Shown here: piece by piece, positions 40,970 to 49,356 of the stretch
How positions within the stretch are numbered: the stretch's first letter is position 1
Layout of the letters: the number at the start of each line of letters is the position of its first letter
NCBI GenBank assembly: GCA_019347715.1
Contig: JAHWKU010000013.1
Location: 1-53,441, forward strand
Direction: 5' to 3'
From: Actinomycetota bacterium
Lineage (GTDB): Bacteria > Actinomycetota > CADDZG01 > JAHWKV01
DNA: 53,441 nt
Program-made: the position numbers and the translations under genes
Notes under the pieces: generated by a model
Seen by the model: only the letters and a program-made list of their open reading frames with translations
Told to the model about the DNA's origin: nothing
Database searches by the model: none

Positions 40970-43101
40970 CCTTGCTGATCGGCGCGTAACAGAGCTACAA
41001 CCGATCGATTCGTGAGAGTCAATTGTTCCCCGGCCGAATAGGTCCTGCGCTCTTCTTCGGGAACGAAGGAAGGTGTTTTAGCCGTGTTGAGAATCTCCTC
41101 CCAGCGCTCTCCCCAACGTCCCTTGGGCAGAGTGAAATCTAGTTCCTGCTCACTGGCATTGAAAAGCAGGTAAAAACTTTCATCCGTTATGGGCTGGCCG
41201 CGCGGGTCTGGCGATGGGATTGCCTCCCCATTCAGAAAGACGCCAATCGACTTGGCATATCCCTCCTCCCAATCCTGCTCACTCATAAGTTCGCCGTCGG
41301 GCTTGAACCAGCCGATGTCGGCTAGGTCGGTCGCGCGAATCGGCTGGCCCATGAAGAAGCGTCTTCGCCGGAACACGGGGTGGACTTTGCGGAAATGGAT
41401 GAGCTCCGAGGTGAACTCGAGCAGCTCCTTGTTCTTCTCGGCAAGGCTCCAGTCGTACCAGGAGATTTCGTTGTCCTGGCAGTAAGCGTTGTTATTGCCC
41501 CATTGCGTTCTCCCGAACTCGTCCCCACCAAGCAACATGGGTATGCCCTGAGACAGGAAAAGCGTCGTCAGCATGTTGCGCATCTGACGCGACCTCATGG
41601 CCACAATGCCGGGGTCGTCAGTTGGACCCTCTACCCCATGGTTCCAGGAGCGGTTGTGATCATCTCCGTCGGTGTTGTCGTCGCGATTGGCTTCGTTGTG
41701 CTTCTCGTTGTAACTGACCAGGTCATTCAGGGTAAAGCCATCATGCGCCGTGATGAAATTGATGCTCGCGTATGGACGGCGTCCGCTGGTCTCATATAGG
41801 TCGGAGCTTCCTGTAAACCGATAGGCAAATTCTGCGAGAGTTCCTCCTTCGCCTCTCCAGTAATCCCTGATGGTGTCGCGATACTGGCCGTTCCATTCCG
41901 ACCAAAGCGTCGGGAAGTTACCAACCTGATAGCCGCCCTCACCGACGTCCCAGGGCTCTGCAATGAGTTTCACCTGGCTCAACACGGGATCCTGCTGGAT
42001 GATGTCGAAGAAAGCAGAGAGCCGGTCTACGTCATGGAGTTCGCGCGCCAGAGTCGCTGCCAGATCGAAGCGGAAGCCATCTACATGCATTTCCAGAACC
42101 CAGTAACGAAGGCTGTCCATGATGAGCTGCAAGACATGAGGGTGCCGCATGTTCATGCTGTTGCCGGTGCCTGTGTAATCGACGTAGTGCCTCGGTTCCT
42201 CTGCTGAGACCCGGTAGTAGGCGAGATTGTCGATTCCACGGAAACACAACATCGGGCCGAGGTGATTGCCCTCCCCTGTGTGGTTGTAGACCACGTCGAG
42301 GATGACTTCGATCCCAGACTGGTGAAGAGTTCTCACCATCTGCTTGAACTCCTGAACCTGCTGTCCGGAGACCCCCGAAGATGTGTATTCGCTGTGGGGG
42401 GCGAAGTAGGCGATCGAGTTATAACCCCAGTAGTTGCTCAGGCCTCGCTCGTGAAGAAAGTGGTCGTGAACGAAGTGATGAACCGGGAGCAGTTCTATCG
42501 CAGTGACCCCCAGGTCTTTCAGATGGGCAATTACCGAGGGCTCCATGACTCCGGCATAGGTGCCTCTCAGCTCCGGGGGAACGTCGGGATTCGAGATCGT
42601 AAGGCCCTTGACGTGCGTTTCGTAGATGATCGTTTCGTGCCACGGCGTATTGGGGGACCGGTCGTTGGCCCAGTCAAAGAAAGGACTGACGACTACGCAC
42701 TTGGGGACGTAGCGGGAGCTGTTCTTACGATCGACGGCAAGATCCTGCTTCTCGCTGCCAACTTTGTAAGGAAAAACCGCCGGGTCCCAGTCGACGATCC
42801 CGTCGAGGGCCTTCGCGTATGGATCGTGGAGAAGCTTGGATGCATTGCCACGTTGACCACGCTCGGGCCGATAGGGGCTGTGGACACGGTAGCCATAGCG
42901 CTGCCCGGGGCCGACCCCGTGGAGGTACCCATGCCAGATGTAGCCGGTGAACTCCGGGAGCTCGATTCGCTCCTCCTTGCCGGCGTCGTCGAAGAGGCAC
43001 AGCTCGACTTTCTCGGCTGCTTCGGAGAAGAGGGAGAAGTTGGTTCCCGTCCCGTCCCAGGTGGCGCCGAGCGGGTAGGGGTTTCCGGGCCAGCAATCCA
43101 C
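40966..43101 (-). CDS. glgX: Glycogen debranching enzyme
   Basis: About 711 residues from the GTG at 43101, which gives the family-typical start (DCWPGNPYPLGATWDGTGTNFS); an in-frame TTG at 43122 would add seven residues and overlap the divergent hydrolase start. It hydrolyses alpha-1,6 branches of phosphorylase-limited glucan. GH13_11 features include VYNHTGEGNHLGPML, the nucleophile in GFRFDLAATLARE, the acid/base region LIAEPWDVGEGGYQVGNFP and NFITAHDGFTLNDLVSYN. The stop overlaps treY. The products feed TreY/TreZ and MalQ. Confidence 0.94.
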   Translation of the reverse strand: MDCWPGNPYPLGATWDGTGTNFSLFSEAAEKVELCLFDDAGKEERIELPEFTGYIWHGYLHGVGPGQRYGYRVHSPYRPERGQRGNASKLLHDPYAKALDGIVDWDPAVFPYKVGSEKQDLAVDRKNSSRYVPKCVVVSPFFDWANDRSPNTPWHETIIYETHVKGLTISNPDVPPELRGTYAGVMEPSVIAHLKDLGVTAIELLPVHHFVHDHFLHERGLSNYWGYNSIAYFAPHSEYTSSGVSGQQVQEFKQMVRTLHQSGIEVILDVVYNHTGEGNHLGPMLCFRGIDNLAYYRVSAEEPRHYVDYTGTGNSMNMRHPHVLQLIMDSLRYWVLEMHVDGFRFDLAATLARELHDVDRLSAFFDIIQQDPVLSQVKLIAEPWDVGEGGYQVGNFPTLWSEWNGQYRDTIRDYWRGEGGTLAEFAYRFTGSSDLYETSGRRPYASINFITAHDGFTLNDLVSYNEKHNEANRDDNTDGDDHNRSWNHGVEGPTDDPGIVAMRSRQMRNMLTTLFLSQGIPMLLGGDEFGRTQWGNNNAYCQDNEISWYDWSLAEKNKELLEFTSELIHFRKVHPVFRRRRFFMGQPIRATDLADIGWFKPDGELMSEQDWEEGYAKSIGVFLNGEAIPSPDPRGQPITDESFYLLFNASEQELDFTLPKGRWGERWEEILNTAKTPSFVPEEERRTYSAGEQLTLTNRSVVALLRADQQG

Positions 43102-43121
43102 AGGGCGAAAGAGTACCCGCA

Positions 43122-43793
43122 ATGCCGGGGAGATATGTTTGCGAGGTGCAAGAAAACCAGCCTGTTGTAATCGAAGCCGGTGCTGTTCGGTTGGAGGGCG
43201 ACCTCAGCGTCCCCGCCCAAGCCACGGGGGTCGTGCTGTTTGCTCACGGCAGTGGGAGCAGCCGGTTCAGCCCCCGCAACCGCTCCGTCGCCTCGGACCT
43301 TCAGCAGGCGGGGCTGGGTACGTTGCTCATTGACCTGTTGACGGCCGAGGAGGAGGTTGAGGATGAAAAAACCCGGGATCTCCGCTTCGACATCGACCTC
43401 CTGGCGGGTCGAGTGGTTCACGCTACTCGCTGGCTCTCCACGGCATCCGAGACCGCAACGCTGCCGGTGGGACACTTCGGAGCCAGCACGGGGGCGGGCG
43501 CGGCGCTGGTAGCTGCGGCTCAGACTCCAGATCGGGTCAAGGCAGTTGTTTCGAGAGGAGGAAGGCCCGATCTAGCGGGTGAGCTCCTTGCGAAAGTCAA
43601 AGCTCCCACGATGTTGATCGTCGGATCTAATGACGCACAGGTCATTGTCTTGAATCGTCAGGCGTTCGAGCAGCTTCGTTGCGATAAAGAGTTGAAATTG
43701 GTGGAAGGCGCCTCGCACCTCTTCGAGGAGCCAGGAACTCTGGATCAGGTTGCGCAGATGGCGGCAGAATGGTTCGGCCGATACCTGCGTTAG
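43122..43793 (+). CDS. Alpha/beta hydrolase (dienelactone-hydrolase-like)
   Basis: 223 residues. The alpha/beta hydrolase core is seen in VVLFAHGSGSSRFSPRNRSVASDLQ (oxyanion loop), LPVGHFGASTGAGAALVAA (nucleophile serine in GAST-G), MLIVGSNDAQV (acid) and LKLVEGASHLFEEPG (histidine). The 'HGSGSSRxSPRNR' segment is typical of a group often fused to phosphoribosyltransferases in actinobacteria; here it stands alone. The substrate is unknown. It is divergent from glgX, with start codons about 20 bases apart, and its stop overlaps malQ tail to tail by four bases. Confidence 0.8.
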   Translation: MPGRYVCEVQENQPVVIEAGAVRLEGDLSVPAQATGVVLFAHGSGSSRFSPRNRSVASDLQQAGLGTLLIDLLTAEEEVEDEKTRDLRFDIDLLAGRVVHATRWLSTASETATLPVGHFGASTGAGAALVAAAQTPDRVKAVVSRGGRPDLAGELLAKVKAPTMLIVGSNDAQVIVLNRQAFEQLRCDKELKLVEGASHLFEEPGTLDQVAQMAAEWFGRYLR

Positions 43794-45472
43794 GGGCGTC
43801 TCTCCGAAAGAACTTGGGCGATCGCTGCCGGAAGGTCGCGCGCGAAGAGTTCCTCGAGGGGGACCGGCAGCGCAAGAGACCAATTCTCGCTGCGCGTGCT
43901 ACCCGGCAGGTTGGGGCGCTCCTCGACCATGAGAGCGTCGTCCAAGCTTGCAAAGACCACCGCGGAAGCGGCGTTGCCGAGCCTGTCGTGGATCGCAAGG
44001 ATGGCATCCTCTTCGACGTCTTCCCGGTTGGTTCCGCCGGCCATTTCCCGAACTCGTTTGGTCAGTGCCTGGATTGATTCTTCGTTGGGCTCCATCTCCA
44101 GTTCCTTCTGAAGCCGCAAATCTTCTCCACTCAGAAGCCCGGCGATGGTTGGAAGGTCGTGAGTTGTCACCGACGCGATCGAGAGCGGTGACCAATCCTT
44201 TGGATCTTCCTCCTCGAACCACAGGACCTTCTGGGACAGCATCCTCCTCGCAGCCATCTCTTTCCGCACGGACGGTTCGACGGTCCCCAGATCCTCACCA
44301 ACGACGATGGAGCGGGCACCCTGGCTCTCTAGAGCGACTATGGAAAGTAGGTCTTGTGCGGGGTATCGCACGTAGGCGCCGTTGTTGGGATCCGTGCCAT
44401 CTGGGATCCAGAACAACCTAAAGAGGCCCATTACATGGTCGATGCGGAGTCCGGCGGTGTGTTGAAAGGCGGAGCGAACGGTTTGGATGAAGGGTGCGTA
44501 TGAGATCTCCCGCAGCCTGCCCGGATCCATCGGAGGGAGCCCCCAATTTTGCCCGTGGGAGTTGAACTCGTCGGGAGGTGCTCCGATCGAAGCGCCCCTG
44601 ACGAAAGTTTCCTGCCACATCCACGCGTCGGCGCCTTGCGGATCGACTCCGATTGCTAAATCTCCCACGATAGGCAACACCTCGGAAGCCGCCTGCAGCT
44701 GCCGGCTCAATTGCTCCTGGATCCACAGATGAAATCGGAACCTGTCCTTCGCATCTCTTTTCAGATCCGCGATGGCATCCGGCTTTCGATGAGCAAGTCC
44801 AGACGGCCATTTGGTCTTGTCCGACCCATACCGTTCTGCAGCGACGCAAAATGCTGCGTACTGACCAACGGTCTCGTCCTCCTCGATGGATCCGCGCGAA
44901 TCCGCAGATGCTCCCGATTCCCAGATGTGCTCGAGCGCCTCCATCTTCAGGGCGAAGATCGCGTCGCGATCGATGAGCCGCTCGGCATTCAATGCCATGG
45001 CCCGTTTCGCTAATTCCTTGGTGGCCCCGATGCTCGCTCCGGGAACTTCCTCGATCCTTAGATAGAGCGGATTCCGGTAGGCGCGGCTGCTCGGATAGTA
45101 AGGGCTCGCTTGCTGTTGGGGTACGGGGATCGAAGCGTGCAGTGGGTTGATCATTAGCGTTCCGGCCCCATGGCTGGAGGCCCACCCTGCCATCTCCCTA
45201 AGGTCCGCCAGGTCACCTATGCCCCAGCTCTTCGATGACCTCGCGGCGTACAACTGGACGGCCCAGCCCCAGGTTGAAAGGTCGTCAGGCAGATAGCAGT
45301 TCCCAGGATCATTGATGGGTTTGGAGGCAGCGGCTGGAGATGAAGCCGGCATCATCTCGAGGATGCGTTCGATCGTTTCGTTCGGAACCTGCCGGGGCCG
45401 GCCGGTTTGATCGACGTAGTCCGTAAGAACTCCCTTTGAAGCGGCCCGTTTCTTCAGATCGCTAGTCGCCAT
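43790..45472 (-). CDS. malQ: 4-alpha-glucanotransferase (amylomaltase)
   Basis: 560 residues. It transfers alpha-1,4-glucan segments between chains, releasing glucose. GH77 signatures are WAVQLYAARSSKSWGIGDLADLREM, the nucleophile region GLRIDHVMGLFRLFWIPDG, the acid/base region IVVGEDLGTVEPSVRKEM and VTTHDLPTIAGLLSG. The N-terminal extension of about 60 residues (LKKRAASKGVLTDYVDQTGR) is common in bacterial MalQ. It converges with the hydrolase and precedes glgX on the same strand, with the hydrolase in between. Short oligosaccharides from TreZ, GlgX and GlgP are its likely substrates. Confidence 0.94.
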   Translation of the reverse strand: MATSDLKKRAASKGVLTDYVDQTGRPRQVPNETIERILEMMPASSPAAASKPINDPGNCYLPDDLSTWGWAVQLYAARSSKSWGIGDLADLREMAGWASSHGAGTLMINPLHASIPVPQQQASPYYPSSRAYRNPLYLRIEEVPGASIGATKELAKRAMALNAERLIDRDAIFALKMEALEHIWESGASADSRGSIEEDETVGQYAAFCVAAERYGSDKTKWPSGLAHRKPDAIADLKRDAKDRFRFHLWIQEQLSRQLQAASEVLPIVGDLAIGVDPQGADAWMWQETFVRGASIGAPPDEFNSHGQNWGLPPMDPGRLREISYAPFIQTVRSAFQHTAGLRIDHVMGLFRLFWIPDGTDPNNGAYVRYPAQDLLSIVALESQGARSIVVGEDLGTVEPSVRKEMAARRMLSQKVLWFEEEDPKDWSPLSIASVTTHDLPTIAGLLSGEDLRLQKELEMEPNEESIQALTKRVREMAGGTNREDVEEDAILAIHDRLGNAASAVVFASLDDALMVEERPNLPGSTRSENWSLALPVPLEELFARDLPAAIAQVLSERRP

Positions 45473-45514
45473 CGCGCATCATCCTACGGGCGCGCGCCAG
45501 AGTATTCTTCGCCG

Positions 45515-46564
45515 ATGGCAAGCGGGGCCGCGGTTCTCGAGATAGATGGCATCGATGTAAGCGTCAGCAATCCGGACAAGATCTTTTTCGATCAGCTCGG
45601 TTTGACCAAGATGGATCTGGTCTCCTACTACCTGTCGGTGATGCCGGGAGTTCTGCGAGGATGCGGAGACCGGCCGACGCTGCTGAAGCGTTATCCCAAT
45701 GGAGCCGGCGGCGACTTCTTTTATCAGAAGAGGGTGCCGCCATCACGCCCGGAATGGATCGACACCGCAACCGTGACCTTTCCCAGCGGAAGGACCGCCG
45801 ACTTTCTTCTTCCGACCGGTGGCGCTCACGTTATCTGGGCGATCAACCTCGGTTGCATCGATCTCAACCCATGGCCGGTGCGATCCGCGGACCTCGATCA
45901 CCCCGACGAGATGAGGCTAGACCTCGACCCCACTCCGGGTGTCCCTTGGTCGGACGTGCGCAGGGTAGCCCTCCTCGTAAAGGAAATGCTCGAGGAGCAT
46001 GGGCTGATCGGATTTCCGAAGACCTCAGGCAAGAGAGGGATGCACATAAACGTGCGAATCGAGCCTCGCTGGGGATTCAAAGAGGTGAGAAGAGCTGCGC
46101 TCGGGCTCGCGCGAGCAATCGAGGAGCGGGAACCAAAAGCTACGACTGCGTGGTGGAAGGAAGAGCGCCACGGTGTCTTCATCGACTACAACCAGAACGC
46201 AAGAGACAGAACGGTCGCGTCGGCCTATTCGGTGCGACCTTCCTCAGACGGCCGCGTCTCGACTCCACTTAGGTGGGAAGAGGTTGCCAGGGTAGATCCG
46301 GCCAAGCACACGATCACCACTGTCCCGCGTCGATTCAAGAAGAGGGGGGATCCCACCGAGGAGATCGATCGCAAGGCCGGACGGATCGACTCACTCCTGG
46401 AACTTGCCGACTCTCAAGAGGAGAAGGGAGCAGCCGATGCTCCCTGGCCCCCGCATCATCCCAAGCAGAAGGGCGAGCCTCCGCGAAGAAGGCCGTCACA
46501 GAATCCGCGAACCCCGGCTAAGAAAGGAGCTCGTCGAGGTTCGAAGGGCGAGCAAACTGACTGA
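45515..46564 (+). CDS. LigD-type primase-polymerase (NHEJ polymerase domain protein)
   Basis: 349 residues. It is a stand-alone polymerase domain (PolDom) of the LigD family, which fills gaps and adds ribonucleotides in non-homologous end joining. The domain has LTKMDLVSYYLSVMPGVLRG, FYQKRVPPSRPEWI, MRLDLDPTPGVPWSDV (the catalytic Asp-x-Asp), TSGKRGMHINVRIEP and DYNQNARDRTVASAYSVRP. The C-terminal 60 residues are proline/lysine-rich and look disordered. A LigC-type ligase follows 1.5 kb away on the opposite strand. No Ku gene is seen in the window. The last 47 bases overlap the epimerase gene, tail to tail. Confidence 0.92.
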   Translation: MASGAAVLEIDGIDVSVSNPDKIFFDQLGLTKMDLVSYYLSVMPGVLRGCGDRPTLLKRYPNGAGGDFFYQKRVPPSRPEWIDTATVTFPSGRTADFLLPTGGAHVIWAINLGCIDLNPWPVRSADLDHPDEMRLDLDPTPGVPWSDVRRVALLVKEMLEEHGLIGFPKTSGKRGMHINVRIEPRWGFKEVRRAALGLARAIEEREPKATTAWWKEERHGVFIDYNQNARDRTVASAYSVRPSSDGRVSTPLRWEEVARVDPAKHTITTVPRRFKKRGDPTEEIDRKAGRIDSLLELADSQEEKGAADAPWPPHHPKQKGEPPRRRPSQNPRTPAKKGARRGSKGEQTD

Positions 46565-46973
46565 CGACTTCATCTGGCTCGGAGGACTCGGCTATCTGGA
46601 TCAGAGTCCCATGTGATTTCGATGGGCGGAAGAAGGCTTCTTTCCAGTTCGGGTCGTCGAGATGCTTGTCCACGAGCTCGAAACCGAGCGATTCAACGTG
46701 TGCGATCGCGGCAACGATGTCGTCGGTCTTGAAAGTGATGTGATGAAGGCCTTCGCCGCGCTCTCGGAGAAATTTGCTCAAGAATCCATCCCCAAGTGGC
46801 TCGAGCAGCTCGATCTTTCCTCCTGGATAATTGAGCTGGAACCAGCGCCAGGTATCGCCCTGTTCCTCTCCACCCATTAGAAACTCGCCGCCGAGGGCAT
46901 CCCTGAACAAACGTAGAGCGGGCTTGATGGAGTTGACGGCAACGGCGACGTGGTCCAACTGGAACTTGGGCAT
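46518..46973 (-). CDS. mce: Methylmalonyl-CoA epimerase
   Basis: 151 residues from ATG 46973, chosen for GGAGG eight bases upstream; the frame extends to 47033. Two halves of a VOC fold are seen: KFQLDHVAVAVNSIKPALRLFRDALGG with the metal-ligand histidine of LDHVA, and WRWFQLNYPGGKIELLEPLG with a ligand glutamate. The second half has GLHHITFKTDDIVAAIAHVESLGF and GTLIQIAE. It interconverts the (R) and (S) forms of methylmalonyl-CoA in propionate metabolism. The overall layout agrees with this family, though other VOC epimerases cannot be fully excluded. The 3' end overlaps the LigD-type polymerase gene. Confidence 0.8.
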   Translation of the reverse strand: MPKFQLDHVAVAVNSIKPALRLFRDALGGEFLMGGEEQGDTWRWFQLNYPGGKIELLEPLGDGFLSKFLRERGEGLHHITFKTDDIVAAIAHVESLGFELVDKHLDDPNWKEAFFRPSKSHGTLIQIAESSEPDEVVSQFARPSNLDELLS

Positions 46974-47010
46974 CTTCTTATCCTCCGATCTGGCGGTCAT
47001 GGCAGTGTTC

Positions 47011-48033
47011 TTATAAAGAGGCGATCTTTTCAAGAGAGAAGGGCGCTGGCGGACTCAGCTGATCGTAAGTGCATTCCTTTGGAGACTTGTCCGGTCTCCA
47101 CCGTCGAAAAGAAGCTCCGTGCCGGAACCTGTCGCCCTGCATGTGATCGAATGCGACTTCGCAGACGAGCTTGGGCTTCACTGAGACCCACGAGGTATCC
47201 CTCGTCCCGGTCCACCGGCTAAATCCCCCTGGACTTCTTCCTTCGCCGAAGCTCGGTCCCCCTTCAATAGGTTTCAGTTTTTCTAACAGTTCGATGCGCT
47301 CCTTCGCCCGAAAGGAGGAGGTGTGTCCGACGTAATGCAGGGTTTTCCCTTCGTACAGGCCGAGCAGCAGCGATCCAACCGACTTCCCGTCTCCTGCGAT
47401 TCGATACCCTCCGATCACGCAGTCGATGGTTCTCGTATGTTTGATCTTAAGCATCACTCTCTTTCCGGGGACGTACTGCAGATCGGAACTCTTCGCGATG
47501 ATGCCGTCGAGCCCTGCACCCTCGAAACGTTCGAACCATTGCTCGGCCTTCCTCACGCTGGCCGTCTGGGGAGTGATCAGTACGCGCTTGGTTTTCTTCA
47601 TCTTTTGCTCCAAGGCTTTTCGGCGCTCCACCAGGGGGCTCCGGCGCATATCGATTTCACCAATGGCCAGAAGATCGAACGCAACAAATGAGGCAGGCGT
47701 CTGCTCGGCCAGCATTTCCACACGCGAAGCCGCCGGGTGCAGGCGGAGCTGAAGCGAATCGAAGTCGAGGCCGTCGTCGGTGGCGATCACGATCTCTCCA
47801 TCGACCACGCTCTTGGCCGGCATGGACTTCTGAAACAAACCGACCAGTTCAGGGAAATATCTCTCTAGGGCTAATTTGTTTCTGCTCCCGATATGGATCC
47901 GGTCGCCATCCCGGTAAACGATTGCCCGAAAACCGTCCCACTTGGGTTCGTATAGCCATCCCTCGCCCCGCGGGAATTCTTTCGACAGCTTGGCCAGCAT
48001 CGGCTCGATAGGGGGCGGAATAGGGAATGCCAT
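47011..48033 (-). CDS. ligC: ATP-dependent DNA ligase (LigC-type)
   Basis: 340 residues from ATG 48033; an open frame to 48108 would overlap the peroxiredoxin gene. Adenylation domain: PIEPMLAKLSKEFPRGEGWLYEPKWDGFRAI, with the motif I lysine in KWDG, then VVDGEIVI, FVAFDLLAIG, LDGIIAKSSDLQYVPGKR and MLKIKHTRTIDCVIGGYR. The OB domain holds SLLLGLYEGKTLHYVGHTSSF and ends with WRPDKSPKECTYDQL. This is the LigC/LigD ligase-domain type used in end joining or base-excision repair. It is the second ATP-dependent ligase in the window besides LigB. Confidence 0.93.
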   Translation of the reverse strand: MAFPIPPPIEPMLAKLSKEFPRGEGWLYEPKWDGFRAIVYRDGDRIHIGSRNKLALERYFPELVGLFQKSMPAKSVVDGEIVIATDDGLDFDSLQLRLHPAASRVEMLAEQTPASFVAFDLLAIGEIDMRRSPLVERRKALEQKMKKTKRVLITPQTASVRKAEQWFERFEGAGLDGIIAKSSDLQYVPGKRVMLKIKHTRTIDCVIGGYRIAGDGKSVGSLLLGLYEGKTLHYVGHTSSFRAKERIELLEKLKPIEGGPSFGEGRSPGGFSRWTGTRDTSWVSVKPKLVCEVAFDHMQGDRFRHGASFRRWRPDKSPKECTYDQLSPPAPFSLEKIASL

Positions 48034-48042
48034 GACGTTATG

Positions 48043-48516
48043 ATGCCTGACATGCTGGAGGTGGGAACAGAGGCTCCTTCGTTCACGGCGCTCGACCAGG
48101 ACGGGCAAGAAGTTTCCCTGGACGACTACCGCGGGAAATGGGTGCTTCAGTGGTGGTATGTCAAAGCCAGCACCCCCGGCTGAACTATCGAGGGGAGGGC
48201 GCTCCGGGAACGAGCGCCGAAATTCGACAGCGCCGGCTGCGTGATCCTTGGGATCTCTTACGACTCCGTGGAGGAGAACAAATCCTTTGCCGAGGCCGAG
48301 GGATTCCCGTTCAAGCTGCTATCTGATCCCGACCGATCGGTCGGCGAGCTATACGGCACGAAACGACCCGACGACCACGAATACGCGATGGCACCGAGGC
48401 GGTTTTCCTACCTGATCGACCCCGACGGCAAGATAGCCAAGGCCTACGTCGTCAAAGACGTGGTCGCGCACGCGGACGAGGTTCTAGCCGATCTAAATGA
48501 GCTGCTCAGGAGTTAG
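48043..48516 (+). CDS. Selenocysteine-containing peroxiredoxin (BCP/PrxQ-like), UGA at codon 47
   Basis: 157 residues when the in-frame TGA at 48181-48183 is read as selenocysteine. The frame before it (LEVGTEAPSFTALDQDGQEV, then WVLQWWYVKASTPG) and after it (TIEGRALRERAPKFDSAGC, VILGISYDSVEENKSFAE, FSYLIDPDGKIAKAY) are both normal thioredoxin-fold peroxiredoxin sequence. The TGA falls exactly on the peroxidatic cysteine of TPGCT. A hairpin with bacterial SECIS spacing follows. There is no cysteine five residues later, but C66 could be the partner. It reduces peroxides. Starts at ATG 48040, 48043 or 48052 are possible. Without recoding it would be two useless fragments. Confidence 0.85.
48181..48218 (+). 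promoter_or_regulatory. UGA codon with bacterial SECIS hairpin
   Basis: TGA at 48181-48183 is followed by 14 bases, then GGCGCTC (48198-48204), a 7-base loop CGGGAAC (48205-48211) and GAGCGCC (48212-48218), a perfect 7-bp stem. The apical loop starts 21 bases after the UGA and has G as its second base. Known bacterial SECIS elements need 16-37 bases and a G among the first two loop bases. The stem lies inside the coding sequence, as required for SelB recognition. Confidence 0.8.
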
Positions 48517-48531
48517 TTATACGGGCTGTTG

Positions 48532-49329
48532 ATGAGCAATGACGACTCTTCGATAGATCTACAGAGGCCGCTCTCTCGGCGGAAAAAAATTGTTTTGTTC
48601 GTCCTCCTTCTTTTAGTGCTGGCCTTAAGCGCTCGCTTTCTAGGAGCGTTTTGGATCCCGGCCAATTCCCAGGCGGCAGACGCGTGTCAGAAGTTCATCC
48701 AAACTATTAGGGATTTCGACACCGGCCAGGTTAGGGCAGGGGCAGAGCTGGAGGACGCTCTCGGGGCTTCTCTAGATCACGCGAAGCTGGCGCATTTCCT
48801 CCACCCAAGATGGTGGTCCCTCAAAAACTCATTAGCTTCCCTCAAGGGTGCCGCAAGAAGCGGGGCACTCCCGGGGGACGCATTCCACGGGGATGCACTT
48901 ATTGTGGCGAGGGCGTGTAGCGAAACTGGCCGCACCTATTCTGACCCATTGCCCCCGCACTCAGGAATACCGACCACTCGCTCCCCCTCAGGTCCAGTGG
49001 GCTCGCTTACCACCGAAAAGCGTGTCTACGAGCCGGGCGACGTCGTAGAAGTCAAGCTTCGCAACATGTTCGTGCGACGGCTGGGATCCAACCTCTGCTT
49101 CGCCAGGCTTGAAGTTGAAGATCGCGACTCATGGCGTCATATTCCACATCTCGGTCCGAACGAGGCGTGCACCAGCGAGCTCCGAATCATTCTTCCGGGA
49201 GCTTCGATGCAAGGACAAATGACCCTGCCCGGAGATGTCAGGAGCGGGATATATCGCCTCAGCCTTGACGTCGAGGTGGGTGGTGATCGCAGAACGATCA
49301 CGAGTGAGACCTTCAGGGTTGAGGGCTAG
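48532..49329 (+). CDS. Membrane-anchored extracytoplasmic protein of unknown function
   Basis: About 265 residues from ATG 48532, 15 bases after the peroxiredoxin stop. A short basic N-terminus (PLSRRKK) precedes one hydrophobic segment (IVLFVLLLLVLALSARFLGAFW, residues about 20-41) without a lipobox or clear cleavage site, so it is likely a signal anchor. The exported part has a helical region (about 50-130) and a C-terminal beta-rich domain from about residue 165 (TTEKRVYEPGDVVEVKLRNMF, GIYRLSLDVEVGGDRRTITSETF) that resembles bacterial Ig-like domains. The function is unknown. It may be co-transcribed with the peroxiredoxin. Confidence 0.65.
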   Translation: MSNDDSSIDLQRPLSRRKKIVLFVLLLLVLALSARFLGAFWIPANSQAADACQKFIQTIRDFDTGQVRAGAELEDALGASLDHAKLAHFLHPRWWSLKNSLASLKGAARSGALPGDAFHGDALIVARACSETGRTYSDPLPPHSGIPTTRSPSGPVGSLTTEKRVYEPGDVVEVKLRNMFVRRLGSNLCFARLEVEDRDSWRHIPHLGPNEACTSELRIILPGASMQGQMTLPGDVRSGIYRLSLDVEVGGDRRTITSETFRVEG

Positions 49330-49356
49330 CGACTGACGGAGTATCTATCGGTGGAG

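Noticed and set aside
48138..48326. Pseudogene or frameshift explanation for the peroxiredoxin
   Set aside because: The two parts are in the same frame, separated only by TGA at the catalytic codon and followed by a SECIS-like hairpin; alternative-frame ORFs there show no family features.
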